Origin: an uncultured Sphingomonadaceae bacterium
Lineage (GTDB): Bacteria > Pseudomonadota > Alphaproteobacteria > Sphingomonadales > Sphingomonadaceae
Reading direction: 5' to 3'
Assembly (NCBI GenBank): GCA_947499975.1
Contig: CANMQE010000003.1
Location: 62,001 to 126,000, forward strand
Length of the DNA stretch: 64,000 bases
Part shown: positions 1-8,313 of the stretch, in pieces
Position numbering within the stretch: the stretch's first letter is position 1
Layout of the letters: the number at the start of each line of letters is the position of its first letter
Translations under genes and position numbers: made by a program
Notes under the pieces: generated by a model
Databases searched by the model: none
The model's input: only the letters and a program-made list of their open reading frames with translations
Told to the model about the DNA's origin: nothing

Positions 1-1
1 C

Positions 2-892
2 GGCCAGCGATACGTGCTGCGGCGCAAGCCTTTCGGCAAGATCCTGCCTTCCGCCCATGCGGTGGAGCGGGAATTCAGGCTGATCAGCGCGCTGCATCCC
101 CTTGGCCTGCCGGTCGCGCAGCCTTTCGCCCTGTGCCAGGACGAGGAGGTGATCGGCTCCCCCTTCTACATCATGGCCATGGTGGAGGGCCGCGTTTTCT
201 GGGATGGCGCCTTGCCCGATTGCGCGAAGGAGGAAAGAGCGCCCATCTACCACGCCCTGGTGGACACGCTGGCGCAGCTTCACGCGGTGGATCCCGAACA
301 GGCGGGCCTTGGCGATTACGGCGCGCCGGGCAATTATTTCGAGCGGCAGGTGGGCCGCTGGACCAAGCAATACCGCGCATCGCAGACGGACGACCTGCCC
401 GCAGTGGAGCAGCTTATCGAATTCCTGCCGGGCACCGTGCCGGCGCAGGAGCGCACCAGCATCATCCACGGCGATTACCGGATCGACAATTTGATCTACG
501 CCCCCGACGCGCCCGACGTTCGGGCGATACTGGACTGGGAGCTTTCCACGCTGGGCGATCCCCTGGCGGATTTCACCTATCTCGCCATGAACTGGGCTCT
601 GCCCCGCACGCGGAACAATGCCCAGATCGGCGGGCTGGACCTGCACGAGCTCGGCATCCCCTCGCTGGAGGAGATTACCCGGCGTTACTGCACCGCCACG
701 GGGCGCAGCAGCGTGCCGGACATGAACTGGTATTTCGCCTACAACCTCTTCCGCCTCGTGGGCATCCTGCAGGGCATCAAGAAGCGCATCATCGACGGCA
801 ACGCATCCAGCAAGGATGCGCAGGCAAAGGCCGCCATGGTGGAGCCGCTGGCCGCCGCAGCGCTGGATTTCGCCAAGAAGGCCGGGGCCTGA
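2..892 (+). CDS. APH-type phosphotransferase, ACAD11 kinase-domain-like (5' end outside window)
   Basis: This is the C-terminal 296 residues of an aminoglycoside-phosphotransferase-fold kinase; the reading frame is open to the window edge, so the true start lies upstream. The Brenner-type catalytic loop HGDYRIDN lies near visible residue 155 and the metal-binding DWELSTLGDP block near 178. This wording is typical of the kinase domain of ACAD10/ACAD11 and of LvaA rather than of antibiotic kinases. Known members phosphorylate the 4-hydroxyl of hydroxyacyl-CoA, and a partner acyl-CoA dehydrogenase then eliminates the phosphate. An ACAD10/11-type dehydrogenase is encoded at 10751-12049, which supports the same role here. 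Two SDR genes follow in the same direction, 31 bases downstream, probably in one operon. The substrate is inferred only. Confidence 0.9.
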   Translation, partial: GQRYVLRRKPFGKILPSAHAVEREFRLISALHPLGLPVAQPFALCQDEEVIGSPFYIMAMVEGRVFWDGALPDCAKEERAPIYHALVDTLAQLHAVDPEQAGLGDYGAPGNYFERQVGRWTKQYRASQTDDLPAVEQLIEFLPGTVPAQERTSIIHGDYRIDNLIYAPDAPDVRAILDWELSTLGDPLADFTYLAMNWALPRTRNNAQIGGLDLHELGIPSLEEITRRYCTATGRSSVPDMNWYFAYNLFRLVGILQGIKKRIIDGNASSKDAQAKAAMVEPLAAAALDFAKKAGA

Positions 893-923
893 ACCACACG
901 AATTTTCTCAAGGAGTATCAAGC

Positions 924-1700
924 ATGTCGCTGTTCGATTGCACCGGCAAGGTTGCCGTCATCACGGGATCTTCGCGCGGGATAGGCCGCGCCATTGCGGA
1001 GGAGCTGGCCGATCACGGCGCCCGCGTCGTCATCTCCAGCCGCAAGCAGGATGCGTGCGAGGAGGTGGCGAATGCCATCAACGAAAAGCACGGCGCTGGC
1101 ACCGCCATCGCCATCGCCGCAAGCATTTCGGAGAAGGACGCGCTGGAGCGGCTGGTGGCGCAAACGCGCGAAAAACTGGGGCCGATCGACATCCTCGTCT
1201 GCAATGCCGCAAGCAATCCATACTACGGTTCGATGGACGGCATCAGTGACGAGCAGTTCCGCAAGATCCTCGACAACAACGTGCTTTCCAACCACTGGCT
1301 GGTGCAGCTGGCCCTGCCCGACATGCGGGCCAGCGGCGGCGGCGCGATCATCATTGTCTCCAGCATCGGCGGCCTTCGCGGATCGGCGATGATCGGGGCC
1401 TACAACATCTCCAAAGCGGCGGATTTCCAGCTTGTGCGCAACTATGCCGTGGAAGTCGGCAAGGACAATATCCGTATCAACGCCATCGCGCCGGGCGTGG
1501 TGAAAACGGACTTCGCCCGCGCCCTGTGGGAAGATCCCAAAACCCACGATCGCACCGCTGCCGCCACCCCCATGCGAAGGCTGGGCGAACCGCGCGATAT
1601 CGCCGGGGCCGCCGTCTATCTCGCCAGCGATGCAGGCGCCTGGATGACCGGGCAGATGATGGTGATCGACGGCGGTGTGACCATCGGATCAGGCATGTGA
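924..1700 (+). CDS. SDR family oxidoreductase
   Basis: A 258-residue classical short-chain dehydrogenase, probably acting on a hydroxyacyl or hydroxy/keto substrate with NAD(P). It shows the cofactor loop TGSSRGIG at residues 14-21, NAAS at about 94, a catalytic Ser near 147 and YNISK at 160-164, so the Ser-Tyr-Lys set is intact. The start at 924 is chosen because AGGAG lies at 911-915 and because the cofactor motif then sits at the usual distance from the N-terminus; the longer open frame upstream overlaps the kinase gene. It lies between the kinase and a second SDR in an apparent operon, which points to processing of hydroxylated acyl-CoAs. The exact substrate cannot be read from sequence. 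Confidence 0.93.
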   Translation: MSLFDCTGKVAVITGSSRGIGRAIAEELADHGARVVISSRKQDACEEVANAINEKHGAGTAIAIAASISEKDALERLVAQTREKLGPIDILVCNAASNPYYGSMDGISDEQFRKILDNNVLSNHWLVQLALPDMRASGGGAIIIVSSIGGLRGSAMIGAYNISKAADFQLVRNYAVEVGKDNIRINAIAPGVVKTDFARALWEDPKTHDRTAAATPMRRLGEPRDIAGAAVYLASDAGAWMTGQMMVIDGGVTIGSGM

Positions 1701-1708
1701 GTGCCAGT

Positions 1709-2512
1709 ATGACCGGCCAGCTTTCCGGCAAGGTGGCGTGCATCACCGGCGCCGCATCCGGCATCGGCAAAGCCAGCGCGCTGCTGTTCGCGGCCGAGGG
1801 CGCGAAACTGGTGGTGTTCGACCGATCCGCCAATGTCGCCGACACGGTGGAGGCGGTGAAGGACGCGGGCGGACAGGCCATCGGCATGACGGGCGACGCC
1901 GCCGAGGAAGCGGACATTGGCGCGCTGGTGAACCAGGCGCGCGAGGCATTTGGCGGCCTGCACGTGTTCTTCGCCAATGCGGGCATCACCGGCAATGCGC
2001 GAAGCGGCTTTTTCGATAGCGACGCGGCCAACTGGATGGATGTGCTGCGCGTCAATCTGGTCGGCCCGTTCTGCGCGGTGAAGCACGCCGCGCCCGTCAT
2101 CCAGGAAAGCGGCGGCGGCGCAATCGTGTGCACGGCTTCTGTCGCCGGATTGCGGTCCGGCGCGGGGCCAGCGCCCTATTCCGCATCCAAGGCAGGGGTG
2201 ATCAACCTGGTGCAGACAGCCGCGCAGCAGCTTGCCGGAACCGGCGTGCGCATCAACGGCATCTGCCCCGGACTGATCGAGACGGGGATGACAGCGCCGC
2301 TTTACGAAAACGCGCGGGCCAAGGGGATGGAGGACAAGATCGGCCTGCTGAACCCGATGGGCCGCGGCGGAGAGCCGGAAGAGATCGCAAAGGTGGCGCT
2401 GTTCCTGGCATCCGACGCCGCCAGCTACGTGCACGGACAGATCACCGTGGTGGACGGCGGCCTGTCCACCTCGCACCCCGTCACGCGGCCACCCGGCCTC
2501 AAAAGCGCGTAA
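1709..2512 (+). CDS. SDR family oxidoreductase (second copy)
   Basis: A 267-residue classical SDR, starting 8 bases after the stop of the preceding SDR and so likely translated from the same message. TGAASGIG is at residues 13-20, NAG at about 90 and YSASK at 157-161, giving a complete catalytic set. The ATG at 1709 places the cofactor loop correctly; an open frame extends further upstream but overlaps the previous gene. It is a different subfamily from its neighbour (only the SDR core motifs are shared), so the two are more likely sequential or alternative dehydrogenases than a recent duplication. It resembles 3-oxoacyl/3-alpha-hydroxysteroid type SDRs in general layout; the substrate is unknown. 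Confidence 0.93.
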   Translation: MTGQLSGKVACITGAASGIGKASALLFAAEGAKLVVFDRSANVADTVEAVKDAGGQAIGMTGDAAEEADIGALVNQAREAFGGLHVFFANAGITGNARSGFFDSDAANWMDVLRVNLVGPFCAVKHAAPVIQESGGGAIVCTASVAGLRSGAGPAPYSASKAGVINLVQTAAQQLAGTGVRINGICPGLIETGMTAPLYENARAKGMEDKIGLLNPMGRGGEPEEIAKVALFLASDAASYVHGQITVVDGGLSTSHPVTRPPGLKSA

Positions 2513-2522
2513 ATCGGCAGCG

Positions 2523-2555
2523 GGACAGCAAGGGCCCGAAATAGGACAGCAAGGG
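2523..2555 (+). repeat. Two 12-bp direct repeats upstream of the fadB-like gene
   Basis: GGACAGCAAGGG occurs at 2523-2534 and again at 2544-2555, with starts 21 bases apart (two helical turns). The pair lies just after the SDR stop and about 190 bases before the fadB-like start. A regulator site is possible; so is chance. Confidence 0.35.
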
Positions 2556-2651
2556 ACAGGCAGGCACTCTGGCCGGACAGGAGCTAGCCCGGAGCGCCCG
2601 GCTTCGCGCATCCCGGAAAAGCCCCGCCGACAGACTCGGCAAACCGCTTGT

Positions 2652-2667
2652 CTGAAAACACGGTATG
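2652..2667 (+). promoter_or_regulatory. Candidate operator CTGAAAA-N4-GTATG, site 1
   Basis: CTGAAAACACGGTATG lies 80 bases before the fadB-like start. The same motif (15/16 and 12/16 identities) occurs at 16400-16415 and, on the other strand, at 12123-12138, each ahead of an acyl-CoA metabolism unit. The binding protein is unknown; a TetR- or IclR-type regulator outside the window is one option. Confidence 0.45.
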
Positions 2668-2746
2668 CAATAGACCCTTCTGCCAAGAGGAGTCGCGCGG
2701 GCCATTCTCGCAGCGGCGCGAAACACCAATCGCAATGGGAGCCAGC

Positions 2747-4783
2747 ATGTCCAAAGTCACCACGCAAGCCGAAGGCGAAGTTCTTGTCATCACGCTGGAC
2801 AATCCGCCCGTGAACGCCTTCTCCACCGAAGTGCGTAATGCGATGGCCGCCGCCGTTGAGGAAGCTGCGACAGACGACAGCGTGAAGGCCGTCGTCATTC
2901 GCGCGGAAGGGCGCATGTTCTCCGGCGGGGCGGACATCACCGAATTCGGCAAGCCGCCGATGCATCCCACATTGCCCGAACTGATCGACAGTATCGAGGA
3001 TCTGGAAAAGCCCGTGGTCGTGGCGCTGAACGGCACCGCGCTGGGCGGCGGCTGCGAGATCGCGCTGGGCTGTAATTACCGGATCGGCATTCCCGCCACC
3101 AGGATCGGCCTGCCCGAAGTGAAGATCGGCATCCTGCCCGGCGCTGGCGGCACCCAGCGCCTGCCGCGCGTGGTGGGCGTGGAGGAAGCCCTGCCCATCA
3201 TCGTCACCGGCAATCCCATTGCGGCGACGAAGGCCGAGGCCATCGGCCTGCTGGACAGGATCGTGGCACCCGAAAACCTGCGCGAGGAAGCCATCGCTTT
3301 CGCCCGCGAAGTGGCCGGGCGCAGCGAGCATCCGGTTTCCAGCCAGCGAACGGACAGGATCGGCAGCCACGATCCGGGCGTCTTCGATGCCTTCCGTGAA
3401 AAGCACGCGCGCCGCCTGAAAGGGCTTGAAGCGCCGCAGAAGTGTATCGAGGCGGTCGAGCTATCGACGAAGCTGCCTTATGAGGATGGTATCGCCAAGG
3501 AACGCGAGTTCTTCATGGAACTCGTGATGGGAGACCAGTCCAAGGCGCTGCGCCACGTGTTCTTTGCAGAACGGCAGGCGGGCAAGATCGATGGAGTGCC
3601 AAGGGACGTGCAGCTGCTGCCCATCCGCAAGGTGGGCATCATCGGCGCGGGCACGATGGGCGGCGGCATCGCCATGAACTTCCTTTCCGCCGGTTACGAC
3701 GTGACGATGGTGGAGCGCGAGCAGGAGGCGCTGGATCGCGGTGTCGCCATCATCCGCAAGAACTACGATGCCACCGCGCGCAAGGGCCGGATGAGCGAGG
3801 ATCAGGTGGAAAAGGCGATGGGCCATCTCACCACCTCTCTGGATTACCAGGATTTCGCGGATTGCGACCTCGTGATCGAGGCGGTGTTCGAGCTGATGGA
3901 CATCAAGAAGGACGTGTTCGGTAAGCTCGATACGATCTGCAAGCCCGATGCCATCATGGCCTCCAACACCAGCTATCTCGACGTGAACGAGATTGCCGCC
4001 TGCACATCGCGGCCCGAGCAGGTGGTGGGCCTGCACTTCTTCTCGCCAGCCAACATCATGCGGCTGCTGGAAGTGGTGCGCGGCGACAGGACCAGCCCGC
4101 AGGTGATGGCGACCGCGATGGATCTTGCCAAGAAAATCGGCAAGGTCGCGGTGGTCTCTGGCGTGTGCCACGGCTTCATCGGCAACCGGATGCTGGCCGC
4201 GCGGCAGGAGCAGGCGAGCGCGCTGCTGATGGAAGGCGCACGGCCTGCGCAGGTGGACAAGGTGCTGACCGATTTCGGCTTCCCCATGGGGCCGTTCCAG
4301 ATGGCCGACCTGGCCGGGCTCGATATCGGCTGGGATCCTGACAAGACCAGCAGCGCCAACGTGCGCGAAGTGCTGTGCGAGCGCGGGCGGCGCGGACAGA
4401 AAACCGGCAAGGGCTTCTACGATTACGACGAGAACCGCCAGCGTAGCCCTTCCGACGAGGTGGACGCCGTGATCGCCGATTTCGCCGCGAAATCGGGGAA
4501 GGAGCAGCGGGATATTTCCGACGGGGAAATCCGCGAGCGGTTGCTCTACCCGATGGTGAACGAAGGCGCGCTGATCCTGGAGGAAGGCATCGCCCAGCGC
4601 GCCAGCGACATCGATACCGTGTGGGTCAACGGCTATGGCTGGCCGCCCTATACCGGCGGCCCGATGTTCTGGGCCGACACGATCGGCCTCGACACGGTGC
4701 TGGCGGGGCTGGAAAAGCACGGCATGGAGGCAAGCCAGCTGCTGCGCGACAAGGCGGCGAAGGGCGAGACGTTCAATGGCTGA
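2747..4783 (+). CDS. 3-hydroxyacyl-CoA dehydrogenase/enoyl-CoA hydratase fusion (FadB/FadJ-like)
   Basis: A 678-residue bifunctional beta-oxidation enzyme. The N-terminal crotonase domain shows an oxyanion-forming GGGCEIALG near residue 101 and GAGGTQRLPR near 131. The C-terminal hydroxyacyl-CoA dehydrogenase domain begins with the NAD loop GAGTMGGG near 298 and carries the ANRM-like GNRMLAARQ stretch. It hydrates enoyl-CoA and oxidises the resulting 3-hydroxyacyl-CoA. The start at 2747 has GGGAG five bases upstream; an in-frame ATG at 2735 is possible but lacks a site. The gene overlaps the next one by 8 bases, so it is translationally linked to the acyl-CoA dehydrogenase pair. At about 680 residues it is shorter than E. 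coli FadB (729) and fits the many alphaproteobacterial FadJ-like forms. Confidence 0.95.
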   Translation: MSKVTTQAEGEVLVITLDNPPVNAFSTEVRNAMAAAVEEAATDDSVKAVVIRAEGRMFSGGADITEFGKPPMHPTLPELIDSIEDLEKPVVVALNGTALGGGCEIALGCNYRIGIPATRIGLPEVKIGILPGAGGTQRLPRVVGVEEALPIIVTGNPIAATKAEAIGLLDRIVAPENLREEAIAFAREVAGRSEHPVSSQRTDRIGSHDPGVFDAFREKHARRLKGLEAPQKCIEAVELSTKLPYEDGIAKEREFFMELVMGDQSKALRHVFFAERQAGKIDGVPRDVQLLPIRKVGIIGAGTMGGGIAMNFLSAGYDVTMVEREQEALDRGVAIIRKNYDATARKGRMSEDQVEKAMGHLTTSLDYQDFADCDLVIEAVFELMDIKKDVFGKLDTICKPDAIMASNTSYLDVNEIAACTSRPEQVVGLHFFSPANIMRLLEVVRGDRTSPQVMATAMDLAKKIGKVAVVSGVCHGFIGNRMLAARQEQASALLMEGARPAQVDKVLTDFGFPMGPFQMADLAGLDIGWDPDKTSSANVREVLCERGRRGQKTGKGFYDYDENRQRSPSDEVDAVIADFAAKSGKEQRDISDGEIRERLLYPMVNEGALILEEGIAQRASDIDTVWVNGYGWPPYTGGPMFWADTIGLDTVLAGLEKHGMEASQLLRDKAAKGETFNG

Positions 4784-5960
4784 ACACCTCGATATCTTCC
4801 GGCACGAGGTGCGTGACTGGCTGGAGGCAAACTGCCCGCCAGAAATGCGCACCCCCATGCGCAGCGAGAAGGACATCTGCTGGGGTGGACGCAAGTTCGA
4901 ATTTTCCAGCGATGCGCAGAAGCAATGGCTGGAGGTGATGGCGTCGCGCGGCTGGACCGTGCCCGACTGGCCGAAGGAATATGGCGGCGGCGGACTGTCG
5001 CCTGCCGAGACCAAGGTGCTGATGCAGGAAATGGCGGCGCTGGGGTGTCGCTCTCCGCTGCAGAGCTTCGGCATCTCGATGCTCGGCCCAGCGCTGCTGG
5101 AATACGGAACGCAAGACCAGAAGCTGGAGCACCTGCCGAAGATCGCGCGGGGGCAGATCCGCTGGTGCCAAGGCTATAGCGAGCCCAATGCCGGCTCCGA
5201 CCTTGCCAGCCTTTCCACCAGTGCAGAGGACAAGGGCGACCATTTCCTGGTGAACGGTCAGAAGGTGTGGACCAGCTATGCCGATCAGGCCGACTGGATC
5301 TTCTGCCTCGTCCGCACCGATACCAGCCAGAAGCAGGGCGGCATTTCCTTCCTGCTGTTCGACATGGAATCGACTGGTGTTTCCACCAAGCCGATCCTGC
5401 TGATCAGCGGCTCCTCGCCTTTCTGCGAAACGTTCTTCGACGATGTGAAGGTGCCCAAGGACCAGGTGCTGGGCGAGATAAACCAGGGCTGGACCGTCGC
5501 CAAATACCTGCTGGGCCACGAGCGCGAAATGATCTCTGGCATGGGCGGTCGGGCGCAGGGCCCGTCGCTCCCCGAATACGCGCGCGGCAAACTGGGGCGC
5601 GACGAGCAAGGGCGACTGGACGACCCGGTACTGCGCGCGCGGATCGCCATGTACGAAGTGCGCAGCGCGGCCTTTGCCGCCATGAGCGAGCGCTTCATCG
5701 ACCGGCTGAAGGCCCGCAAGATCCATCCCGCGCAGCCATCGATGATGAAATACTACGGCACCGAGCTGAACAAGGATCGCCACGAGCTGCTGATGGCGGC
5801 AGGCGGCAGCGACGCGCTGGAATGGGACAGCGAGGCTTCGGGCAGCGGCAAGGCCGCGCGCGCTTGGCTTCGCACCAAGGCCAATTCCATCGAAGGCGGC
5901 ACGAGCGAGATCCAGCTCAATATCATCGCCAAGCGTATCCTCGAACTGCCGGAGGGCTGA
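4776..5960 (+). CDS. Acyl-CoA dehydrogenase, large-type subunit of a tandem pair
   Basis: A 394-residue acyl-CoA dehydrogenase. The substrate/FAD-binding motif GYSEPNAGSD is at about residue 133 and the C-terminal GGTSEIQ motif at about 375. It lacks the RKQFG and HGGIGM motifs that its downstream neighbour has. This complementary split is what is seen in the alpha2-beta2 heteromeric enzymes of steroid side-chain catabolism, so it probably assembles with the product of 5962-7098. It starts 8 bases inside the fadB-like gene. The likely role is FAD-dependent alpha-beta desaturation of an unusual (cyclic or branched) acyl-CoA, with electrons passed to ETF. The substrate is inference from pair architecture. 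Confidence 0.94.
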   Translation: MAEHLDIFRHEVRDWLEANCPPEMRTPMRSEKDICWGGRKFEFSSDAQKQWLEVMASRGWTVPDWPKEYGGGGLSPAETKVLMQEMAALGCRSPLQSFGISMLGPALLEYGTQDQKLEHLPKIARGQIRWCQGYSEPNAGSDLASLSTSAEDKGDHFLVNGQKVWTSYADQADWIFCLVRTDTSQKQGGISFLLFDMESTGVSTKPILLISGSSPFCETFFDDVKVPKDQVLGEINQGWTVAKYLLGHEREMISGMGGRAQGPSLPEYARGKLGRDEQGRLDDPVLRARIAMYEVRSAAFAAMSERFIDRLKARKIHPAQPSMMKYYGTELNKDRHELLMAAGGSDALEWDSEASGSGKAARAWLRTKANSIEGGTSEIQLNIIAKRILELPEG

Positions 5961-5961
5961 C

Positions 5962-7098
5962 ATGCCGCTTTTTCTCGACGACGACCAGGAGACATTGGCC
6001 GACACCGTGCGGCCCTTCATGGCCAGCGAGGCACCCATCTCGCACCTACGCGCCCTGCGCGATGCGGACGATCCGGTGGGCTTCTCCCGCGACTTGTGGC
6101 GGCAGTTTGGTGAAATGGGCTTCACCGGCGTGCTGGTGGACGAGGCCGATGGCGGGCTTGGCATGGGACATGTCGAGGCGGGCATCGTGCTGGAGGAAAT
6201 CGGCCGCAACCTCACGCCCTCGCCTTTCATGGGCACGGCGGTGGGCGCAGTGGAGGCACTGCGCGGCGCCGATGCGGCGCTGAAGGAGGCATGGCTGCCC
6301 GGCATCGTTTCGGGAGAGACCGTGGCGGCGCTGGCGCTGGACGAGGCGGCGAGGCACCGCCCGCAATCGGTGGGTTTGAAGGCGGAGCGACAGGGCAACG
6401 GTTTTCGCCTCTCTGGCGCAAAGCAGTTCGTGGCTTTCGGGCACGTGGCGGACCTGCTGATCGTTTCCGCGCGCACCGCGGGCGATGTGGCGGACGAGGA
6501 CGGCGTGACGCTGTTTGCCATCCCCCGATCCCGGGCGGGCGTAAGCGTCGAGGCCGCGCGGCTTGCCGACAGCAGCTTTGCCGCGCGCGTCGAACTCGAT
6601 GGCGTGGAACTGGATGGAAGCGCGGTAATTGGCGAGGTCGACGGTGGCCGCGCCATCCTTGCCCGCGTGCTGGCAGGCGTTCGAGCGGGAGCATCTTCCG
6701 AAATGGTGGGCATTGCCGAAGGAGCCAGCGCGATGACGCTGGATTACATCAAGCAGCGCAAGCAGTTCGGCCGCGTCATCGGCAGCTATCAGGCACTGCA
6801 ACACCGCGCGGCGCATCTCTATTGCGAAATGGAGGTGGCCCGCGCCGCCACGCTGAAGGCGCAGCAATCGCTGGATGCAGATAGCCCCGATGCGGACCGC
6901 GATGCCTCGGTTGCCAAGGCGATGGCGGGCATGGCCGGCAGCCTTGCCGTGCGCGAGGCGGTGCAGATGCACGGCGGCATCGGCATGACGGACGAATACG
7001 ACGTCGGCTTTTTCATGAAGCGCCAGCGCGTGCTGGCCGAGATGTTCGGCGATGCGGATTTCCATGCAGACCGGCTGGCCCGCATGGAACGATATTGA
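5962..7098 (+). CDS. Acyl-CoA dehydrogenase, small-type subunit of a tandem pair
   Basis: A 378-residue acyl-CoA dehydrogenase beginning one base after the stop of 4776-5960. It contains RKQFGRVIGSYQALQH from about residue 266 and MHGGIGMTDEY from about 336, the FAD dimer-contact motifs, but no GYSEP-type motif. That matches the second partner of heteromeric acyl-CoA dehydrogenases. The pair probably forms one enzyme with the preceding gene. It is the last gene of the rightward unit that starts at 2747 and is followed by a hairpin-rich convergent spacer. It could instead be an independent homomeric enzyme; the absence of the GYSEP motif argues against that. Confidence 0.94.
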   Translation: MPLFLDDDQETLADTVRPFMASEAPISHLRALRDADDPVGFSRDLWRQFGEMGFTGVLVDEADGGLGMGHVEAGIVLEEIGRNLTPSPFMGTAVGAVEALRGADAALKEAWLPGIVSGETVAALALDEAARHRPQSVGLKAERQGNGFRLSGAKQFVAFGHVADLLIVSARTAGDVADEDGVTLFAIPRSRAGVSVEAARLADSSFAARVELDGVELDGSAVIGEVDGGRAILARVLAGVRAGASSEMVGIAEGASAMTLDYIKQRKQFGRVIGSYQALQHRAAHLYCEMEVARAATLKAQQSLDADSPDADRDASVAKAMAGMAGSLAVREAVQMHGGIGMTDEYDVGFFMKRQRVLAEMFGDADFHADRLARMERY

Positions 7099-7108
7099 TC
7101 GACTAAAG

Positions 7109-7221
7109 CCCACCCCGTTGCAGCCAGGCTCGCCTGCAGCTCACCAAGCTCTACAACCCGTCCCGCAAGCGGGAGGGGAGCGAGACTTCGCGACGCAGGA
7201 GCCTAGTCGCAGCGGGGTGGG
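7109..7221. repeat. Nested inverted repeats between convergent genes, possible bidirectional terminator
   Basis: CCCACCCCG (7109-7117) is matched by CGGGGTGGG (7213-7221). Inside lies a tight hairpin: TCCCGC, AA, GCGGGA at 7161-7174, extended on both sides to a 10-bp stem with one mismatch. It separates the two convergent acyl-CoA dehydrogenase units. GC-rich elements of this kind are common dispersed repeats in sphingomonads; there is no clear T-run, so a terminator role is only possible. Confidence 0.5.
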
Positions 7222-7234
7222 TTCAAGACGAAGC

Positions 7235-8308
7235 CTACGCCGCCCGCAGCAATTCGATATAGCGCGAGAGATGCTCGTCCTCGTCGCCCAGCATGTGGCC
7301 CAGCATCACCATCCGCTTCGCATAATGCGATAGCGGCAGTTCCCAGGTCATGCCGATACCGCCGTGGATCTGGATGGCTTCTTCCGCCGCCAGATTGCCC
7401 ACGCGGCCCAGCGTGTATTTCGCCGCCGCCGCGAAACGGTCCCGTTCCGGCTTGTCGAAATGGGCTGCTGCATTGATGGAGGAGGAACGGGCCTGCTCGA
7501 TCTCCAGCGCCAGCGTTGCCATGCGGTGCTGCAATGCCTGGAACTTGCCGATCGGCACGCCGAATTGTTTGCGCGTGCGCATGTATTCCAGCGTCTGGTC
7601 GCGCAGCTGGTCCATCACGGCAACGCCTTCCCACGAAAGCGCGACCACGCCAGCGGCTTCATTCCCGGCGATGGTTTCCGCATCGACGCCCGAGAGCAGC
7701 CTTGCCGGTGCGCCCGACAGCTTGAGCTCGCCGCCCGATCCGCCGTCCACCATCCTGTAGTCGGAGACGGAGACGCCTTCACCGCCCGCTTCCAAGAGGA
7801 ACGCCTTATCGCCTGAAGTCACCACGATCAGGTTTGCCGCGCCGAGATAGCCGACCACGCCCTTCGCGCCGTCCAGCGTCCAGTTCTCGCCAGAGCCGCT
7901 GGCGGTAACATCGCTTTCCTCGCCCGTCTCGGCGTCGTAGGCGGGCTGGTGTGCGAGGGTGACGATTTTCTCGCCGCCGATCACGCTTTCCAGCACATCG
8001 CTTTCGCCCGCCGCGGCCAGCAACCGCCCGGCCAGCAGCGTATCCAGGAACGGCCCTGTTGCGATGGCGCGGCCCACTTCGGCAAACACCACGCCGATAT
8101 CGAAAGCGGTGCCGCCAAAACCGCCGGCGTCTTCCGGGAACAGCGCACCCAGCACGCCGAGTTCGGCCAGTTCGTTCCACATCGCGCGATCGAAGCCGGC
8201 CTCGGTCTCGATCACCTTCAGGCGCTTTTCCCAGTCGAAATTCTTGGCAAGATAGCGGGACATGGTGTCGCTAAGCATCTGCCGGTCTTCACCGATTGCA
8301 AAATCCAT
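7235..8308 (-). CDS. Acyl-CoA dehydrogenase, small-type subunit of second tandem pair
   Basis: A 357-residue acyl-CoA dehydrogenase. RKQFGVPIGKFQ begins at about residue 245 and IHGGIGMTWE at about 313; the GYSEP-type motif is absent. It is the small-type partner of the gene at 8314-9510, from which it is separated by 5 bases. The start at 8308 (MDFAIGEDRQML) is the usual N-terminus for the family; an open frame continues 39 codons upstream into the neighbour and was not used. Together with its partner it probably makes a heteromeric desaturase for a second acyl-CoA intermediate. It ends the leftward operon that begins at 12049. Confidence 0.94.
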   Translation of the reverse strand: MDFAIGEDRQMLSDTMSRYLAKNFDWEKRLKVIETEAGFDRAMWNELAELGVLGALFPEDAGGFGGTAFDIGVVFAEVGRAIATGPFLDTLLAGRLLAAAGESDVLESVIGGEKIVTLAHQPAYDAETGEESDVTASGSGENWTLDGAKGVVGYLGAANLIVVTSGDKAFLLEAGGEGVSVSDYRMVDGGSGGELKLSGAPARLLSGVDAETIAGNEAAGVVALSWEGVAVMDQLRDQTLEYMRTRKQFGVPIGKFQALQHRMATLALEIEQARSSSINAAAHFDKPERDRFAAAAKYTLGRVGNLAAEEAIQIHGGIGMTWELPLSHYAKRMVMLGHMLGDEDEHLSRYIELLRAA

Positions 8309-8313
8309 GACGA

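Noticed and set aside
2523..2555. CRISPR-like direct repeats
   Set aside because: Only two 12-bp copies with a 9-base gap, and no cas genes anywhere in the window.
1616..3406. 596-codon minus-strand frame across the SDR and fadB-like genes
   Set aside because: It spans two real genes and their spacer on the opposite strand, a typical high-GC artefact.
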